This document shows, in pieces, positions 7,262 to 16,773 of a stretch of 64,000 bases of DNA (its first letter is position 1; each line of letters starts with the position of its first letter). The DNA lies in contig NZ_FOKF01000004.1 of assembly GCF_900111995.1 (NCBI RefSeq), positions 124,001-188,000 of the forward strand, written 5' to 3'. The stretch comes from Collimonas sp. OK607 (lineage in GTDB: Bacteria; Pseudomonadota; Gammaproteobacteria; Burkholderiales; Burkholderiaceae_D). A model generated the notes under the pieces. That model was not told where the DNA came from and ran no database searches. It saw only the letters and a program-made list of their open reading frames with translations. The translations under genes were made by a program, and so were the position numbers.

Positions 7262-7990
7262 TTAGTGCGAGGCGCCCAGGAACTGTTGCAGTTCGACCGT
7301 TTTCGGGTTCGCAAAAATCTCCTCCGGCGCGCCGATTTCATGCACCTTTCCCTGATGCATGAAGACTACGCGATCGCAGACCTCACGCGCAAAGCGCATT
7401 TCGTGTGTCACCATCAGCAGCGTCATGCCTTCCTCCGCCAGCCCGCGCACCACCGCCAATACTTCGTTTACCAGTTCAGGATCAAGTGCAGAAGTAATCT
7501 CATCGCACAGCAAGGCCTGCGGCTGCATCGTCAGCGCACGTGCAATCGCCACCCGCTGCTGCTGGCCGCCGGACAACTGATCGGGATAAGCGTCGAATTT
7601 TTCAGCAAGGCCGACCCGCGCCAGATTTTCCTGCGCCGATTTGCGAGCCTCGCTCTCCGACGTTCCCTTGACGATCATCGGCGACAGCATCACATTGCGG
7701 CCCACAGTCAGGTGCGGAAACAGATTGAATTGCTGGAAGATCATGCCGACCTTGAGGCGCAGCGCCCGCAATTCCAGCTCGGTCTTGCCCAGATGCGATC
7801 CGGCGACGCTGATATTGCCCTCGTCGATACTTTCCAGGCCGTTGATACAGCGCAGCAGGGTACTCTTGCCGGAGCCGCTTTTGCCGATGATGGCAATCAC
7901 TTCACCGGCTTCGACATCGAGCCGGATGCCTTTCAGCACCTGGTTATCGCCGAAACTTTTCTTTACGTTATCAATGGCGATGAGTGGCAT
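7262..7990 (-). CDS. polar amino acid ABC transporter, ATP-binding protein
   Basis: 242-residue ATPase of the HisP/GlnQ family. Walker [10 protein letters not shown] (about residues 34-42), Q-loop at [11 protein letters not shown], signature [15 protein letters not shown] (about 135-149) and Walker [15 protein letters not shown] follow in order. The ATG at 7990 has AAAGGAAA upstream; the first 20 bases overlap the end of the permease gene, showing a tight operon. The GlnQ-like sequence predicts import of a polar amino acid driven by ATP at the inner membrane; the substrate is unknown. Confidence 0.93.
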   Translation of the reverse strand: MPLIAIDNVKKSFGDNQVLKGIRLDVEAGEVIAIIGKSGSGKSTLLRCINGLESIDEGNISVAGSHLGKTELELRALRLKVGMIFQQFNLFPHLTVGRNVMLSPMIVKGTSESEARKSAQENLARVGLAEKFDAYPDQLSGGQQQRVAIARALTMQPQALLCDEITSALDPELVNEVLAVVRGLAEEGMTLLMVTHEMRFAREVCDRVVFMHQGKVHEIGAPEEIFANPKTVELQQFLGASH

Positions 7991-8627
7991 TGAATTTCCT
8001 TTCCAGAGACTGACTGTATTTGGACAATGGCCAGCACAACGCAAAATACATCAGCGCCACCAGGGCATACACGGTGAACGGCTGAAACGTAGCGTTGGTG
8101 ATCATGGTGCCGGCTTTCGACAGTTCAACGAAGCCGATGATGGAGGTGACCGCTGTACCTTTGACGATTTGTACGCTGAAACCAACGGTAGGCGGAATCG
8201 CGATACGCAAGGCCTGGGGCAGAATCACATGACGCATTTGCTGCATGTAGCTCATGGCCAGGCAAGACGATGCTTCCCATTGGCCGCGCGGAACGGCGTC
8301 AACGCAGCCGCGCCAGATTTCGGCCAGATAGGCGCTGCTCCAGCAAGTCAGCGCCAGGCCGGCGGCAAGCCAGGCGGGCACTTCCAGGCCAAACAAAGCC
8401 AGGCCGAAAAAGGCGAGGAACAATTGCATTAGCAAGGGTGTGCCTTGGAACAGTTCGATATACATTTTGGTGAGACGGCGCAGCCAGGCCTGCTTCGAGC
8501 TTCGCAAGAACAAGATGACCAGTCCCAGCAGCCCGCCCAAGGCAAACGACGCCAGCGACAGCAATACGGTCCAGCGCATTGCCAGCAACAGGTTGCGGAC
8601 GATGTCCCAGGTCGAAAAGGAAATCAT
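7971..8627 (-). CDS. polar amino acid ABC transporter, permease 1
   Basis: 218-residue inner-membrane permease of the HisM/GlnP type with about five membrane helices. The EAA loop reads [28 protein letters not shown] (about residues 119-146), the contact point for the ATPase. An early [20 protein letters not shown] helix is typical. Its ATG overlaps the stop of the second permease by four bases (ATGA), so the two are translationally coupled. Confidence 0.92.
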   Translation of the reverse strand: MISFSTWDIVRNLLLAMRWTVLLSLASFALGGLLGLVILFLRSSKQAWLRRLTKMYIELFQGTPLLMQLFLAFFGLALFGLEVPAWLAAGLALTCWSSAYLAEIWRGCVDAVPRGQWEASSCLAMSYMQQMRHVILPQALRIAIPPTVGFSVQIVKGTAVTSIIGFVELSKAGTMITNATFQPFTVYALVALMYFALCWPLSKYSQSLERKFNATHRH

Positions 8628-9304
8628 GCGGCCTCCCTGGCTACAGGCCGGCCAAACAACCGGTCACCAATCAATCGCAGCAATTGCCGCAAGCCGATCG
8701 CCAGTACCAGATAGATGGCAGTCGACAGCAGATATGATTCAAACGAACGGAAGTTACGGCCCTGGATGAAGTTGGCCGCATACGCCAGTTCTTCCACCGC
8801 AATTTGCGAACACACGGCCGAACCCAGCATCACAATCACCACCTGGCTAGACAGGGCCGGCCAGATTTTTTGCAAGGCCGGCGGTAAGATGATATGGCGG
8901 AATATCTGCATCCTGGTCATTGCCAGGCTCAATCCGGCTTCGATCTGGCCGCGGGCAACGGCGGCGATGCCGGCGCGGATGATTTCGCAGCTGTAGGCGC
9001 CCAGATTAATCACCATGGCCAGTATTGCCGCCTCCATCTCGCTGATTTGCAAGCCTATCCCCGGCAAACCGAAGAAAATGAAAAACAGCTGGATCAGGAA
9101 CGGCGTGTTGCGGATTAATTCCACGTAGGCACTGACCAGCGGCCGCAACCAGCGCGGCCCCTGGGTACGGGCCCAGGCGCCGAAGATGCCGACCGCTATT
9201 CCGAGCACGCCGCCGATCGCGATCAGCTCGATTGTCACCAGCACGCCCTTGATGAGGACGGCTGGATAGTCGAACGGCGCCAGAAAATCGAAGTGATAAC
9301 TCAT
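8624..9304 (-). CDS. polar amino acid ABC transporter, permease 2
   Basis: 226-residue HisQ/GlnP-type permease. KGVLVTIELIAIGGVLGIAVG is the first membrane helix, VELIRNTPFLIQLFFIFFGLP the family block after helix 2, and EAGLSLAMTRMQIFRHIILPPALQKIWPAL the EAA loop (about residues 142-171). Paired with the permease at 7971-8627 it would form a heterodimeric channel. The gene is 36 bases downstream of the binding-protein gene. Confidence 0.92.
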   Translation of the reverse strand: MSYHFDFLAPFDYPAVLIKGVLVTIELIAIGGVLGIAVGIFGAWARTQGPRWLRPLVSAYVELIRNTPFLIQLFFIFFGLPGIGLQISEMEAAILAMVINLGAYSCEIIRAGIAAVARGQIEAGLSLAMTRMQIFRHIILPPALQKIWPALSSQVVIVMLGSAVCSQIAVEELAYAANFIQGRNFRSFESYLLSTAIYLVLAIGLRQLLRLIGDRLFGRPVAREAA

Positions 9305-9340
9305 GTCTTGCCTAAGGCTGGTGACGGTGGCAAGTTGCGC

Positions 9341-10120
9341 TTACAGATTGGCCGGCAAAGGCAGGCCCAGCCACTTCACGCTTACCGCATTCAATTCGCC
9401 ATCCTTCTTGGTTTGCGCCAGGATCTCATTGACCTTGGCCAGCAATTTCGGTTCGTCCTTGTTGAGGCCGATCGAGCAAGGCGAGTTCTTGATCAGGAAT
9501 TTTGTTTCCGGTTTCTTCGGCGGATTCTTGGCGATGATCGCGGCGGCCACTACGTTGCCGGTTGCGACCAGTTGCACCTGGCCCGACAAGAACGCGCTGA
9601 TGGTGCCGTTATTGTCTTCGTAGCGTTTGATGGTGGTGCTGGCAGGAGCGATCTTGGACAGTTCCAGGTCTTCCACGGCGCCACGGGTCACGCCCACGGT
9701 TTTGCCGGCCAAATCGGCTGCACTGCCGACCTTTTGATCGGCGCCGCCGAATACGCCGTTATAGAAAGGCGCGTAGGCGTCGCTGAAGGCGATGACTTTT
9801 TCGCGTTCCGGATTTTTGCCGAGGCTGGAAATGATCAGGTCGACTTTCTTGGTTTGCAGGTAAGGCACGCGATTGGCGCTGGTAACCGGGACCAGTTCGA
9901 TCTTGACGCCTAGTTTTTTAGCAATCAAGGTAGCGACATCGATATCCAGGCCCTGCGGCTTGAGATCGCTGGTGACCGAGCCGAACGGCGGGAAGTCTTG
10001 CGGCACGGCGACTTTCAGTACACCGCTCTTGACAATATCGTCGAGCGCATCGGCCCGTGCGGTGCTGCTGAAGAGGGCAGTGGCGGCAACCATGGCAAAC
10101 AAAATCTTTGGAAATTTCAT
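9341..10120 (-). CDS. periplasmic amino acid-binding protein of the ABC transporter
   Basis: 259 residues with a signal peptide ending near residue 23 (MKFPKILFAMVAATALFSSTARA, cut before DALDD). The SBP family 3 fold is clear: VLKVAVPQDFPPFGSV at the N terminus, PQGLDIDVATLIAKKLGVKIELVPVTSANRVPYLQTKKVDLIISSL in the first lobe, and KTVGVTRGAVEDL in the second. This domain captures the substrate in the periplasm. PQGLDIDVA followed by the ANRVP block is of the general polar amino acid type; glutamate/aspartate or another amino acid cannot be told apart by eye. It starts right after the gntR stop. Confidence 0.92.
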   Translation of the reverse strand: MKFPKILFAMVAATALFSSTARADALDDIVKSGVLKVAVPQDFPPFGSVTSDLKPQGLDIDVATLIAKKLGVKIELVPVTSANRVPYLQTKKVDLIISSLGKNPEREKVIAFSDAYAPFYNGVFGGADQKVGSAADLAGKTVGVTRGAVEDLELSKIAPASTTIKRYEDNNGTISAFLSGQVQLVATGNVVAAAIIAKNPPKKPETKFLIKNSPCSIGLNKDEPKLLAKVNEILAQTKKDGELNAVSVKWLGLPLPANL

Positions 10121-10121
10121 C

Positions 10122-10853
10122 TTAAAACTCCTTTAGCTGAGGTGATATTGCAAATGACGGCTTGTCGAGATTATCTCTAAGTGGCGCTAGTGCTTGCCGT
10201 AGCGGTGACAGCGGATCGCTGCGCAGCGATTGATCCAGGCCCGCTTCGACGTTGCATAAATGGGTGTGCATCAGTTGTTCTGCCTGCTCCAGGTCGCCGC
10301 TTTCCAGCGCCGCGACGATGCCGACGTGTTCGGCACAGGATTGCCGGGCATGGTGTGACGACTGGTACTGCATGGCGGTCAGGGTGGTGCGGGTAGTGAG
10401 ATCGCGCAAGGTGTCGGCCAGCAAAATGTTGCCAAACGATTCACACAGGCAGACATGGAAATCGCCTAGCAGGAAGCTGCGGTTGGCGACATCTTCGCCT
10501 TCCAGCGAGGCTTGTTCACGCTCGACGTGCTGGCGCAGCTTGCGGATGGCATCCGCGCCAATCGGCCGCGCATGCCGTAGCAGTCCCAGTTCCAGAACCC
10601 GGCGCGCCTCGAAGGCGTCGCGCGCATCCTCCGGCGTGGGTTCAATCACGTACCAGCCGCGGCGGGCGCTGACGGTGACAATGCCGCGCGTCACCAGGCG
10701 GGTTAGCGCCTCGCGAATCTGGGTCCGGCTGACGCCAAACAATTCTGCCAGTTGCTGTTCGCCCAAGCGGGTGCCGGGCGCGAGTTTACGCGCCAGCATT
10801 GCCTCGGTAATCCGTTCGGCGATCTGGGTTGACGATTTGGCGGTAGCAGTCAT
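10122..10853 (-). CDS. GntR-family regulator, FadR/FCD type
   Basis: 243 residues from the ATG at 10853. The N-terminal winged helix carries LGEQQLAELFGVSRTQIREALTRLVTRGIV (about residues 31-60), typical of GntR proteins, and the rest is an all-helical FCD ligand domain with conserved His and Asp/Arg (GDFHVCLCESFGN; CAEHVGIVAALESGD). FCD regulators usually sense small organic acids. It heads the transporter operon, ending two bases from the binding-protein start, and so probably represses it and itself. No strong ribosome binding site is seen; an upstream frame extends to 10928 across the palindrome at 10906-10941, which argues against that longer start. Confidence 0.88.
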   Translation of the reverse strand: MTATAKSSTQIAERITEAMLARKLAPGTRLGEQQLAELFGVSRTQIREALTRLVTRGIVTVSARRGWYVIEPTPEDARDAFEARRVLELGLLRHARPIGADAIRKLRQHVEREQASLEGEDVANRSFLLGDFHVCLCESFGNILLADTLRDLTTRTTLTAMQYQSSHHARQSCAEHVGIVAALESGDLEQAEQLMHTHLCNVEAGLDQSLRSDPLSPLRQALAPLRDNLDKPSFAISPQLKEF

Positions 10854-10905
10854 GCGTTGGTATCTGCAAGTCGCATGCCAGCCGATATCAGGTGATATTC
10901 CGGGC

Positions 10906-10941
10906 TGATGCACCAATCTGATATACAAGATTGATGTATCA
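10906..10941. promoter_or_regulatory. candidate GntR operator upstream of gntR
   Basis: TGATGCACCAATCT (10906-10919) and AGATTGATGTATCA (10928-10941) form an inverted repeat with 12 of 14 matches. A second smaller palindrome, ATATCAGGTGATAT, lies at about 10885-10898. They sit between the divergent gntR and GNAT starts, the usual place for an autoregulatory site. Confidence 0.45.
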
Positions 10942-11105
10942 GTTCACCAAATTGGCGAGTGCTGCCAAGAATTGTCACTAAAGTCCCTAAAAAGGGGAGT
11001 GTCTGATCTTTTTTTGCAGGCGGGAAACTTTACGTGAGGTTGATATAAAATCGATGCGGGAGATGCATCAACCAATCTCCGCCAATTTAAGCCAGGATCA
11101 GGAAC

Positions 11106-11585
11106 ATGACTCAGATAGTGAACGCCGACTTGTCCAACGCGCGCCATGCCAGTGCGATTGTGGAACTCTTGAATGGCTATGCGATGGATGCCATGGGCGG
11201 TGGGCAGCAGCTCGCCGATTTTGTCAAAAGCAATTTGATCGCGGCGCTGAGCAAAAGAAACGATGTCCATGTGGTGCTGGCTTTTGTGGATGATGCGCCC
11301 GCAGGCGTAGCGATCTGCATCGAAGGATTTTCGACTTTTGCCTGTCAGCCGCTGCTGAATATCCATGATCTGGCGGTTGCCGAGAAGTTTCGCGGGCAGG
11401 GCATCTCGAAGAAATTGATCGCGCAGGTTGAACAGGTAGCGCTTGGGCTGGGCTGCTGCAAGATTACACTGGAGGTGCTGGAAGGTAACCAGCGCGCCAA
11501 GGCTCTGTACAAATCAACCGGGTTTGCCGGCTATGAACTGGATCCGGCAATGGGCAAGGCGATGTTGTTGCAGAAGAAGCTGTAA
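11106..11585 (+). CDS. GNAT-family N-acetyltransferase
   Basis: 159 residues. The acetyl-CoA loop is RGQGISKKLIAQVE (about residues 97-110), preceded by LNIHDLAVAEKF, the usual beta-4 strand, and followed by KALYKSTGFAGYEL, the beta-5/alpha-4 motif. It would move an acetyl group from acetyl-CoA to an amine, substrate unknown. CAGGAAC precedes the ATG. It is divergent from gntR and separated from ppc by the repeat element at 11587-11825. Confidence 0.9.
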   Translation: MTQIVNADLSNARHASAIVELLNGYAMDAMGGGQQLADFVKSNLIAALSKRNDVHVVLAFVDDAPAGVAICIEGFSTFACQPLLNIHDLAVAEKFRGQGISKKLIAQVEQVALGLGCCKITLEVLEGNQRAKALYKSTGFAGYELDPAMGKAMLLQKKL

Positions 11586-11586
11586 G

Positions 11587-11825
11587 GGCTTTTTACACTC
11601 TACGCCACAAGCAAAGCGAACTAACTGGGGTCAGAGTGAACTTTCGGCAGGCCTTACCGCCGAAACTTCACTCTGACCCCACCTAGTGGACCACGGAGCA
11701 AGAGCAGTAAAACAAAAAGAAATAAACCTGCGATAAGTAAATTACCTCTCTCCGAAGCCGTGATGTGGGGTCAGAGTCAAGTTTCGCGATAAAGCCTGCG
11801 AAAGTTGACTTACCCCAGATCACTA
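11587..11825. repeat. GGGGTCAGAGT doublet-hairpin element, copy 1
   Basis: Two hairpins about 55 bases each. The first has arms of 22 bases beginning GGGGTCAGAGTGAA (11627 on) with two mismatches; the second begins GGGGTCAGAGTCAAG (11767 on) and is less perfect. Between them is AGTGGACCACGG and a spacer. The whole element is repeated at 53811-54049 and, as the first hairpin only, at 39495-39620. It is non-coding and sits between the convergent GNAT and ppc genes; it may also act as a terminator. GGGGTCAGAGT palindromes are familiar from REP-type elements moved by RAYT (Y1) transposases; no such transposase is in the window. Confidence 0.75.
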
Positions 11826-14696
11826 TCAGCCGGTATTGCGCAGACCCGCAGCAATCCCGTTGATACTCAAATGGATCCCGCGTTTCACCCGTTCCTCGGT
11901 AGTCCGCCCCGCCGCGGTCACGCTGCGGTGGCGCTTGATCAGTTCTACCTGCAAGTGATTCAGCGGGTCCAGGTAGGCGAAGCGGTTCTTGATCGACCGT
12001 GCCAGAAGAGGATTGCCAGACAAGCGGTCCTTGGCGCCGGTAATCGCCGACAAGATGCTGCTGGTACGCTCATGTTCATCGACGATGCGCTTGAAGATGC
12101 TGTTGCGCAGCTTGCGGTCGGTGACCAGCCCGGCATAGCGCGAAGCCACCGCTAGGTCGGTTTTCGACAGCACCATGTCCATGTTCGACAGCAGGGTAGC
12201 GAAGAACGGCCATTCCTTGTACATGGCGCGCAGCGTCGCCAGTTTCTGGGTTTTGAGCTTGCTGTCCTTGCCTTCTTCCAGCCAGCTTTCGATCGCGCTG
12301 CCGAAGCCATACCAGCCCGGTAACAGCAGGCGGCACTGGCCCCAGGAAAAGCCCCACGGGATCGCGCGCAAATCTTCGATGCGGCGGGTCGCTTTGCGTG
12401 AGGCAGGGCGCGAACCGATGTTCAGTTCGGCGATCTCGGCAATCGGCGTCGCTGCAAAGAAGTAGTCGGTGAAACCGGGTGTTTCATAAACCAGGTTGCG
12501 ATACGACTGGTAAGCGCGCTCGGACAAGCCATCCATCAATTGCTCGAATTCACCCAGCTTTTTAGCTTGCTTGCTGTCGGCATTATTCGGCATCAGGCTG
12601 GCTTCCAGCGTTGCTGCTACCAGCAACTCCAGATTGCGGCGGCCGATTTCCGGATTGGAAAACTTGGAGGCGATGATCTCGCCTTGCTCGGTCAGGCGGA
12701 TCTGGCCGTTGACGGTGCCCGGCGGTTGCGCCAGGATCGCCTGGTAGCTCGGACCGCCGCCACGGCCGACGGTGCCGCCGCGGCCATGGAACAGGCGCAG
12801 CTTGACGCTGGCGCGATCGAACACGCGTACCAGCTGGATCTCGGCCTTGTACAGTTCCCAGTTGGAAGTCAGGAAGCCGCCATCTTTGTTGGAATCGGAA
12901 TAACCCAGCATGACTTCCTGCAGCTGGCCTTGTTTGGCGATCAGGCGCGCCACCGGCGGCAATGCCATGAATTGCTCCATGATCGCGGCAGCGCGGCGCA
13001 GGTCGGGAATGGTTTCGAACAGCGGAATCACCATCACTTCCGGCGCCTCAGATACGGTGGCTTTACCCTTTCCGCTATCAGGGCGCAGCAGGCCGGTTTC
13101 CTGTTGCAGCAACAAGACTTCCAGCAGGTCGGACACGGTCTCCGTGTGCGAAATGATGTAATTGCGGATCGACCGTGTGCCGTAGCGTTGCCGCATTTCG
13201 CCGGCGGCGCGCAGGATCGACAGTTCCGACACGGTCTCGTCGGAGTACGCGATATACGGCGAATACAGCAGGCGCGGTTTAGCCAGTTCGGCCAGCAGCA
13301 GTTCGATCTTCTGTTCTTCGCTCAGTTTGTCGTAAGCACCTTCTACCTGGGCTTGGGCAAACAGCTCGGTCAGCACCCGCTCATGGACATCGGAACTCTG
13401 ACGCATGTCGAGCGAGGCCAGGTGAAAGCCGAAAATCTCGGAGGCGCGCTTGAGCGTTGCCAGACGCGGTTTGATCAAGGCGCTGCCGTGATGGGCGCGC
13501 AGTGAATCTTCGACGATCTGCAATTCCCGGGTAAATTCCTGCGGAGCCGCATAGTGGGCAGCGGCGCCGACTTCCTGGCGCAAGATGTTGGTGGCGCCCA
13601 GTTCGCGTGCGGTCGATGCCAGCCGTGCGTAGATCCCGATCAGGGCGCGGCGATAAGGCTCGTCAGAGCGATGGTCCGAGGTGTCAGGCGAGTTTTCCGC
13701 CAGAACCAGCAGTTCCTGGTTAACGCTGACCATCAAGGTCGATACCGACAACTCCGCGCCCAAGGCGTGTACTTCTTCCAGGTAGAAATCGAAAATCGTG
13801 GTCGATTGCCGTGTCAGCGCGCGCTGCATGGTGCTGGCGTTGACGTTGGGATTGCCGTCGCGGTCGCCGCCGATCCAGCTGCCCATCTGCACGAATGGCG
13901 CCAGTTCGGCGCTGGCGCCGGCGCTGCTCTGGCGGCCGCGAGTCGGGAACTGGGTGGCGATTTCGCCTTCGATGTCGTCGTACAGCGCCGGCAGCTCGCG
14001 CAGGAAGGTGATGCGGTAGTACGACAGCGCGTTTTCGATTTCATCAGCGACAGTCAGTTTGGTATAGCGCAGCATGCGGGTTTGCCACAAGGTAGCGATA
14101 CGGCCGCGCAGCAGTTCAGTGTTGTCGCGCAGTTCCTTGGCGGTCAGCGGACGGTCGCGGTCAGCCAGCAGGCGGGCAATCTCACGCTCTGCATCCAGGA
14201 TACTCTTGCGTTGCACTTCGGTCGGATGGGCAGTCAGGACCGGCGAAATCAAGGCGTCTTTCAAGAAACTACGCACGGTAGCGCCCGATACACCGGCGTC
14301 ATCCAGTTTGCTCAGCGCATGGGCAACGCTGCCAGGCTGCGCAGCCGATCCGGCCAGCAGATGGGCGCGGCGGCGGCGATTGTGATGCTGGTCTTCAGCG
14401 ATATTGGCCAGGTGCGAAAAATAAGAAAACGCGCGCACCACCGAATTGGTCTGGTCGCGCGTCAGTTTCTTGAGCAGCTTGTCGAGATCGGCGCCGGCTT
14501 GCGGATCCGATTCGCGGCGGAAGCGCACCGCGGTTTGGCGGATGGTTTCTACTACTTCAAATACCGAATCGCCCTCTTGTTCGCGCAGCACATCGCCCAG
14601 CAAGCGGCCCAGCAGACGAATATCTTCTTTGAGTGGAGCATCTTTGTTGGGGGCGGTTTTTTTTACCTGGACAGCAGAATTCAATTGTTTTGCCAT
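11826..14696 (-). CDS. ppc: phosphoenolpyruvate carboxylase
   Basis: 956 residues, longer than the E. coli enzyme (883) but usual for Burkholderiales. It adds bicarbonate to PEP to give oxaloacetate, refilling the TCA cycle. LTAHPTEVQRKSIL (about residue 155) carries the catalytic histidine. FHGRGGTVGRGGGPSYQAIL is the glycine-rich PEP site, and VMIGYSDSNKD appears here as VMLGYSDSNKDGG. The final residues GIAAGLRNTG match the conserved C terminus. The ATG at 14696 is preferred to an upstream TTG at 14711. Divergent from hemC. Confidence 0.97.
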   Translation of the reverse strand: MAKQLNSAVQVKKTAPNKDAPLKEDIRLLGRLLGDVLREQEGDSVFEVVETIRQTAVRFRRESDPQAGADLDKLLKKLTRDQTNSVVRAFSYFSHLANIAEDQHHNRRRRAHLLAGSAAQPGSVAHALSKLDDAGVSGATVRSFLKDALISPVLTAHPTEVQRKSILDAEREIARLLADRDRPLTAKELRDNTELLRGRIATLWQTRMLRYTKLTVADEIENALSYYRITFLRELPALYDDIEGEIATQFPTRGRQSSAGASAELAPFVQMGSWIGGDRDGNPNVNASTMQRALTRQSTTIFDFYLEEVHALGAELSVSTLMVSVNQELLVLAENSPDTSDHRSDEPYRRALIGIYARLASTARELGATNILRQEVGAAAHYAAPQEFTRELQIVEDSLRAHHGSALIKPRLATLKRASEIFGFHLASLDMRQSSDVHERVLTELFAQAQVEGAYDKLSEEQKIELLLAELAKPRLLYSPYIAYSDETVSELSILRAAGEMRQRYGTRSIRNYIISHTETVSDLLEVLLLQQETGLLRPDSGKGKATVSEAPEVMVIPLFETIPDLRRAAAIMEQFMALPPVARLIAKQGQLQEVMLGYSDSNKDGGFLTSNWELYKAEIQLVRVFDRASVKLRLFHGRGGTVGRGGGPSYQAILAQPPGTVNGQIRLTEQGEIIASKFSNPEIGRRNLELLVAATLEASLMPNNADSKQAKKLGEFEQLMDGLSERAYQSYRNLVYETPGFTDYFFAATPIAEIAELNIGSRPASRKATRRIEDLRAIPWGFSWGQCRLLLPGWYGFGSAIESWLEEGKDSKLKTQKLATLRAMYKEWPFFATLLSNMDMVLSKTDLAVASRYAGLVTDRKLRNSIFKRIVDEHERTSSILSAITGAKDRLSGNPLLARSIKNRFAYLDPLNHLQVELIKRHRSVTAAGRTTEERVKRGIHLSINGIAAGLRNTG

Positions 14697-14759
14697 AATG
14701 GACGAGTGCAATCAGCTTTTCTGGGGTGGGAACGAAGGGCTTGTAACTGGTTAAACGCG

Positions 14760-14783
14760 CTCTATATATAATTCGATATAGAG
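14760..14783. promoter_or_regulatory. AT-rich inverted repeat in the ppc-hemC divergent region
   Basis: CTCTATAT (14760-14767) and ATATAGAG (14776-14783) are perfect inverted arms with an 8-base centre; CTCTATATAG recurs at 14934-14943 just before hemC. It could be a regulator site or simply contain overlapping -10 boxes. Confidence 0.35.
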
Positions 14784-14961
14784 AGTACAACTGAGACAGC
14801 AGGGAGCGCATGCTAAAATCCGGCGCAAAAATTACGTGTGTTACGCGTTTTTGATAACACGCGCTAGCGGCTAATGATTGGCGATTAGATAACTCTGCTC
14901 TATTCTGACTGCGTTGCTGCATTTGCTATCTGCTCTATATAGCTAAAATTTGAAAGAACCT

Positions 14962-15903
14962 GTGGCTAAAATATCCTCCCCATCCAAGTTAGTGATTGCA
15001 TCGCGTGAAAGCCGGCTGGCCATGTGGCAAGCGGAACACGTGCGCGCGCGGTTATCTGCATTATATCCAGAATGTAATATAGAAATCCTCGGAATGACCA
15101 CCCGCGGCGATCAAATTCTTGATCGGACCTTATCCAAGGTTGGTGGCAAGGGCTTGTTCGTCAAGGAATTGGAAGTAGCGATGGAGGAAGGCCGCGCCGA
15201 CCTCGCGGTGCATTCGCTCAAGGACATGCCGATGGAACTGCCGCCCGGCTTTGCGCTAAGCGCTGTCCTGGAGCGTGAAGATCCGCGCGACGCTTTCGTT
15301 TCAAACGACTACGCCAGCCTGGAGCAATTGCCTGCGGGCGCCATCGTCGGCACCAGCAGCCTGCGGCGCCAGGCCTTGATCGCGGCGCGCTTTCCCTTAT
15401 TGCAGATCAAGCCTTTGCGCGGCAATCTCGATACCCGCCTGGGCAAGCTGGATCGTGGCGAATATGCCGCCATCATCCTGGCCGCCGCCGGCCTCAAGCG
15501 GCTCGGCCTGGCAGCGCGCATCAAAGCCCTGATCGAGCCGGAGCAGAGTTTGCCGGCGCCAGGGCAGGGCGCAATGGCGATCGAGATCCGCGCCGACCGT
15601 GCCGATCTGCACGAAATACTCGCACCCTTGAATCATTTGCCGACAGAGCTGGCGGTGACTGCAGAGCGTACCTTGTCGCGGGCCTTCGGCGGCAGTTGCC
15701 AGATTCCACTGGCGGCGTTTGCCACCATCAGCGGCGACCAGATGCGTTTGCGGGCGATGATCGCTACGCCGGACGGCCTGCGGGTGGCGATTGCCGACGC
15801 CAGCGGTGCGGCCGATGCGCCTGAGGTGCTGGGAGAACAGATCGCGGCAGCGCTGGAAGCGCAAGACGCAGGGGCCATTCTGGCGTTGTGCAAGGACGCC
15901 TAG
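14962..15903 (+). CDS. hemC: hydroxymethylbilane synthase (porphobilinogen deaminase)
   Basis: Joins four porphobilinogens into hydroxymethylbilane in the cytoplasm. 313 residues from GTG at 14962 (AAAGAA just upstream); a TTG at 14950 in the same frame would add four residues and has no ribosome binding site, and no ATG is available. [17 protein letters not shown] opens the protein, VHSLKDMP holds the catalytic aspartate, TSSLRRQ and LRGNLDTRL bind substrate, and the dipyrromethane-cofactor cysteine is in [10 protein letters not shown] at about residue 246. First of the block hemC-hemD-hemX-hemY. Confidence 0.96.
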   Translation: MAKISSPSKLVIASRESRLAMWQAEHVRARLSALYPECNIEILGMTTRGDQILDRTLSKVGGKGLFVKELEVAMEEGRADLAVHSLKDMPMELPPGFALSAVLEREDPRDAFVSNDYASLEQLPAGAIVGTSSLRRQALIAARFPLLQIKPLRGNLDTRLGKLDRGEYAAIILAAAGLKRLGLAARIKALIEPEQSLPAPGQGAMAIEIRADRADLHEILAPLNHLPTELAVTAERTLSRAFGGSCQIPLAAFATISGDQMRLRAMIATPDGLRVAIADASGAADAPEVLGEQIAAALEAQDAGAILALCKDA

Positions 15904-15972
15904 TGCCAGTGTTATTGTTACAGCGGTTACAGCGAAGCGATTTTGCCGATTTTTCCTTTTGCCGACAGGTAG

Positions 15973-16773
15973 ATGGTTGTCATGCAACCTAGCCCACCCT
16001 CACTTCTGCATCCGATTGTCATCACCAGGCCGGCGGCGCAAGCCGGGGCGCTGGCGCAGCAGATCGCGGCACGCGGCCGGCAGCCCCTGATTTTCCCCTT
16101 GCTGGAAATCCTGCCGCTGAGCGACAGTGCGCCTTTGCAAGCCGTCCTGAGCAAACTCGATACCTACGCATTGGTGGTGTTTGTCAGCCCGAATGCGATC
16201 GACGCCGCGTTCCAGCATATTGCCAGCTGGCCGCTGCAGGTTCCCATCGGGATTGTCGGCGAGGGTAGCCGGGCGGCGTTGGCGCGGCATGGCCTGACGG
16301 CGCATAACACCACCATTTTCAGCCCGCCCGATCCGGCCAAGACCGATTCCGAGGGATTGTTGCTGGCGCTCGACCTGAACGCCTTGCGCGGCCGCCAAGT
16401 GTTACTGGTGCGCGGCGAAAGCGGCCGCGAATTCTTTGCCGACAACTTGCTTGCGGCTGGTATCAAAGTGCAGGCCGTAGCGGCATATCGGCGCCAGGCG
16501 CCAGTCCTCGATGAAGCCTTGAAAGCACGTCTGCAACAACTGCTGGATACTGAAAATGACTGGATACTGACCAGTTCGGAAGCACTCAGGCACCTGATGG
16601 ACCTGGTGCAAGCGCTTGAAAGCAGCACCGGTGTTGCAAAAATCCAACAGCAGAAACTCCTTGTCCCGCATGCCCGCATTGCCGAAACAGCACATGCGCT
16701 TGGATTTACCGATGTGACTCTCACCGGCTCAGGCGACGAACGGCTACTCGACGCGTTACAATTCCCGCTATGA
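15973..16773 (+). CDS. hemD: uroporphyrinogen-III synthase
   Basis: 266 residues. It closes and flips ring D of hydroxymethylbilane. The fold is poorly conserved, but VITRPAAQAGALAQQIAARGRQPLIFPLLEI at the N terminus, VFVSPNAIDAA, GIVGEGSRAAL and VLLVRGESGREFF in the middle, and WILTSSEALRHL towards the end are the usual landmarks. A second ATG at 15982 is possible; the first has AGGT just ahead. The stop overlaps the hemX start by four bases (ATGA), so the two are translationally coupled. Confidence 0.93.
   Translation: MVVMQPSPPSLLHPIVITRPAAQAGALAQQIAARGRQPLIFPLLEILPLSDSAPLQAVLSKLDTYALVVFVSPNAIDAAFQHIASWPLQVPIGIVGEGSRAALARHGLTAHNTTIFSPPDPAKTDSEGLLLALDLNALRGRQVLLVRGESGREFFADNLLAAGIKVQAVAAYRRQAPVLDEALKARLQQLLDTENDWILTSSEALRHLMDLVQALESSTGVAKIQQQKLLVPHARIAETAHALGFTDVTLTGSGDERLLDALQFPL

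Noticed and set aside
13554-14771. 405-codon plus-strand frame
   Set aside because: Antisense to ppc, which is full length with all motifs.
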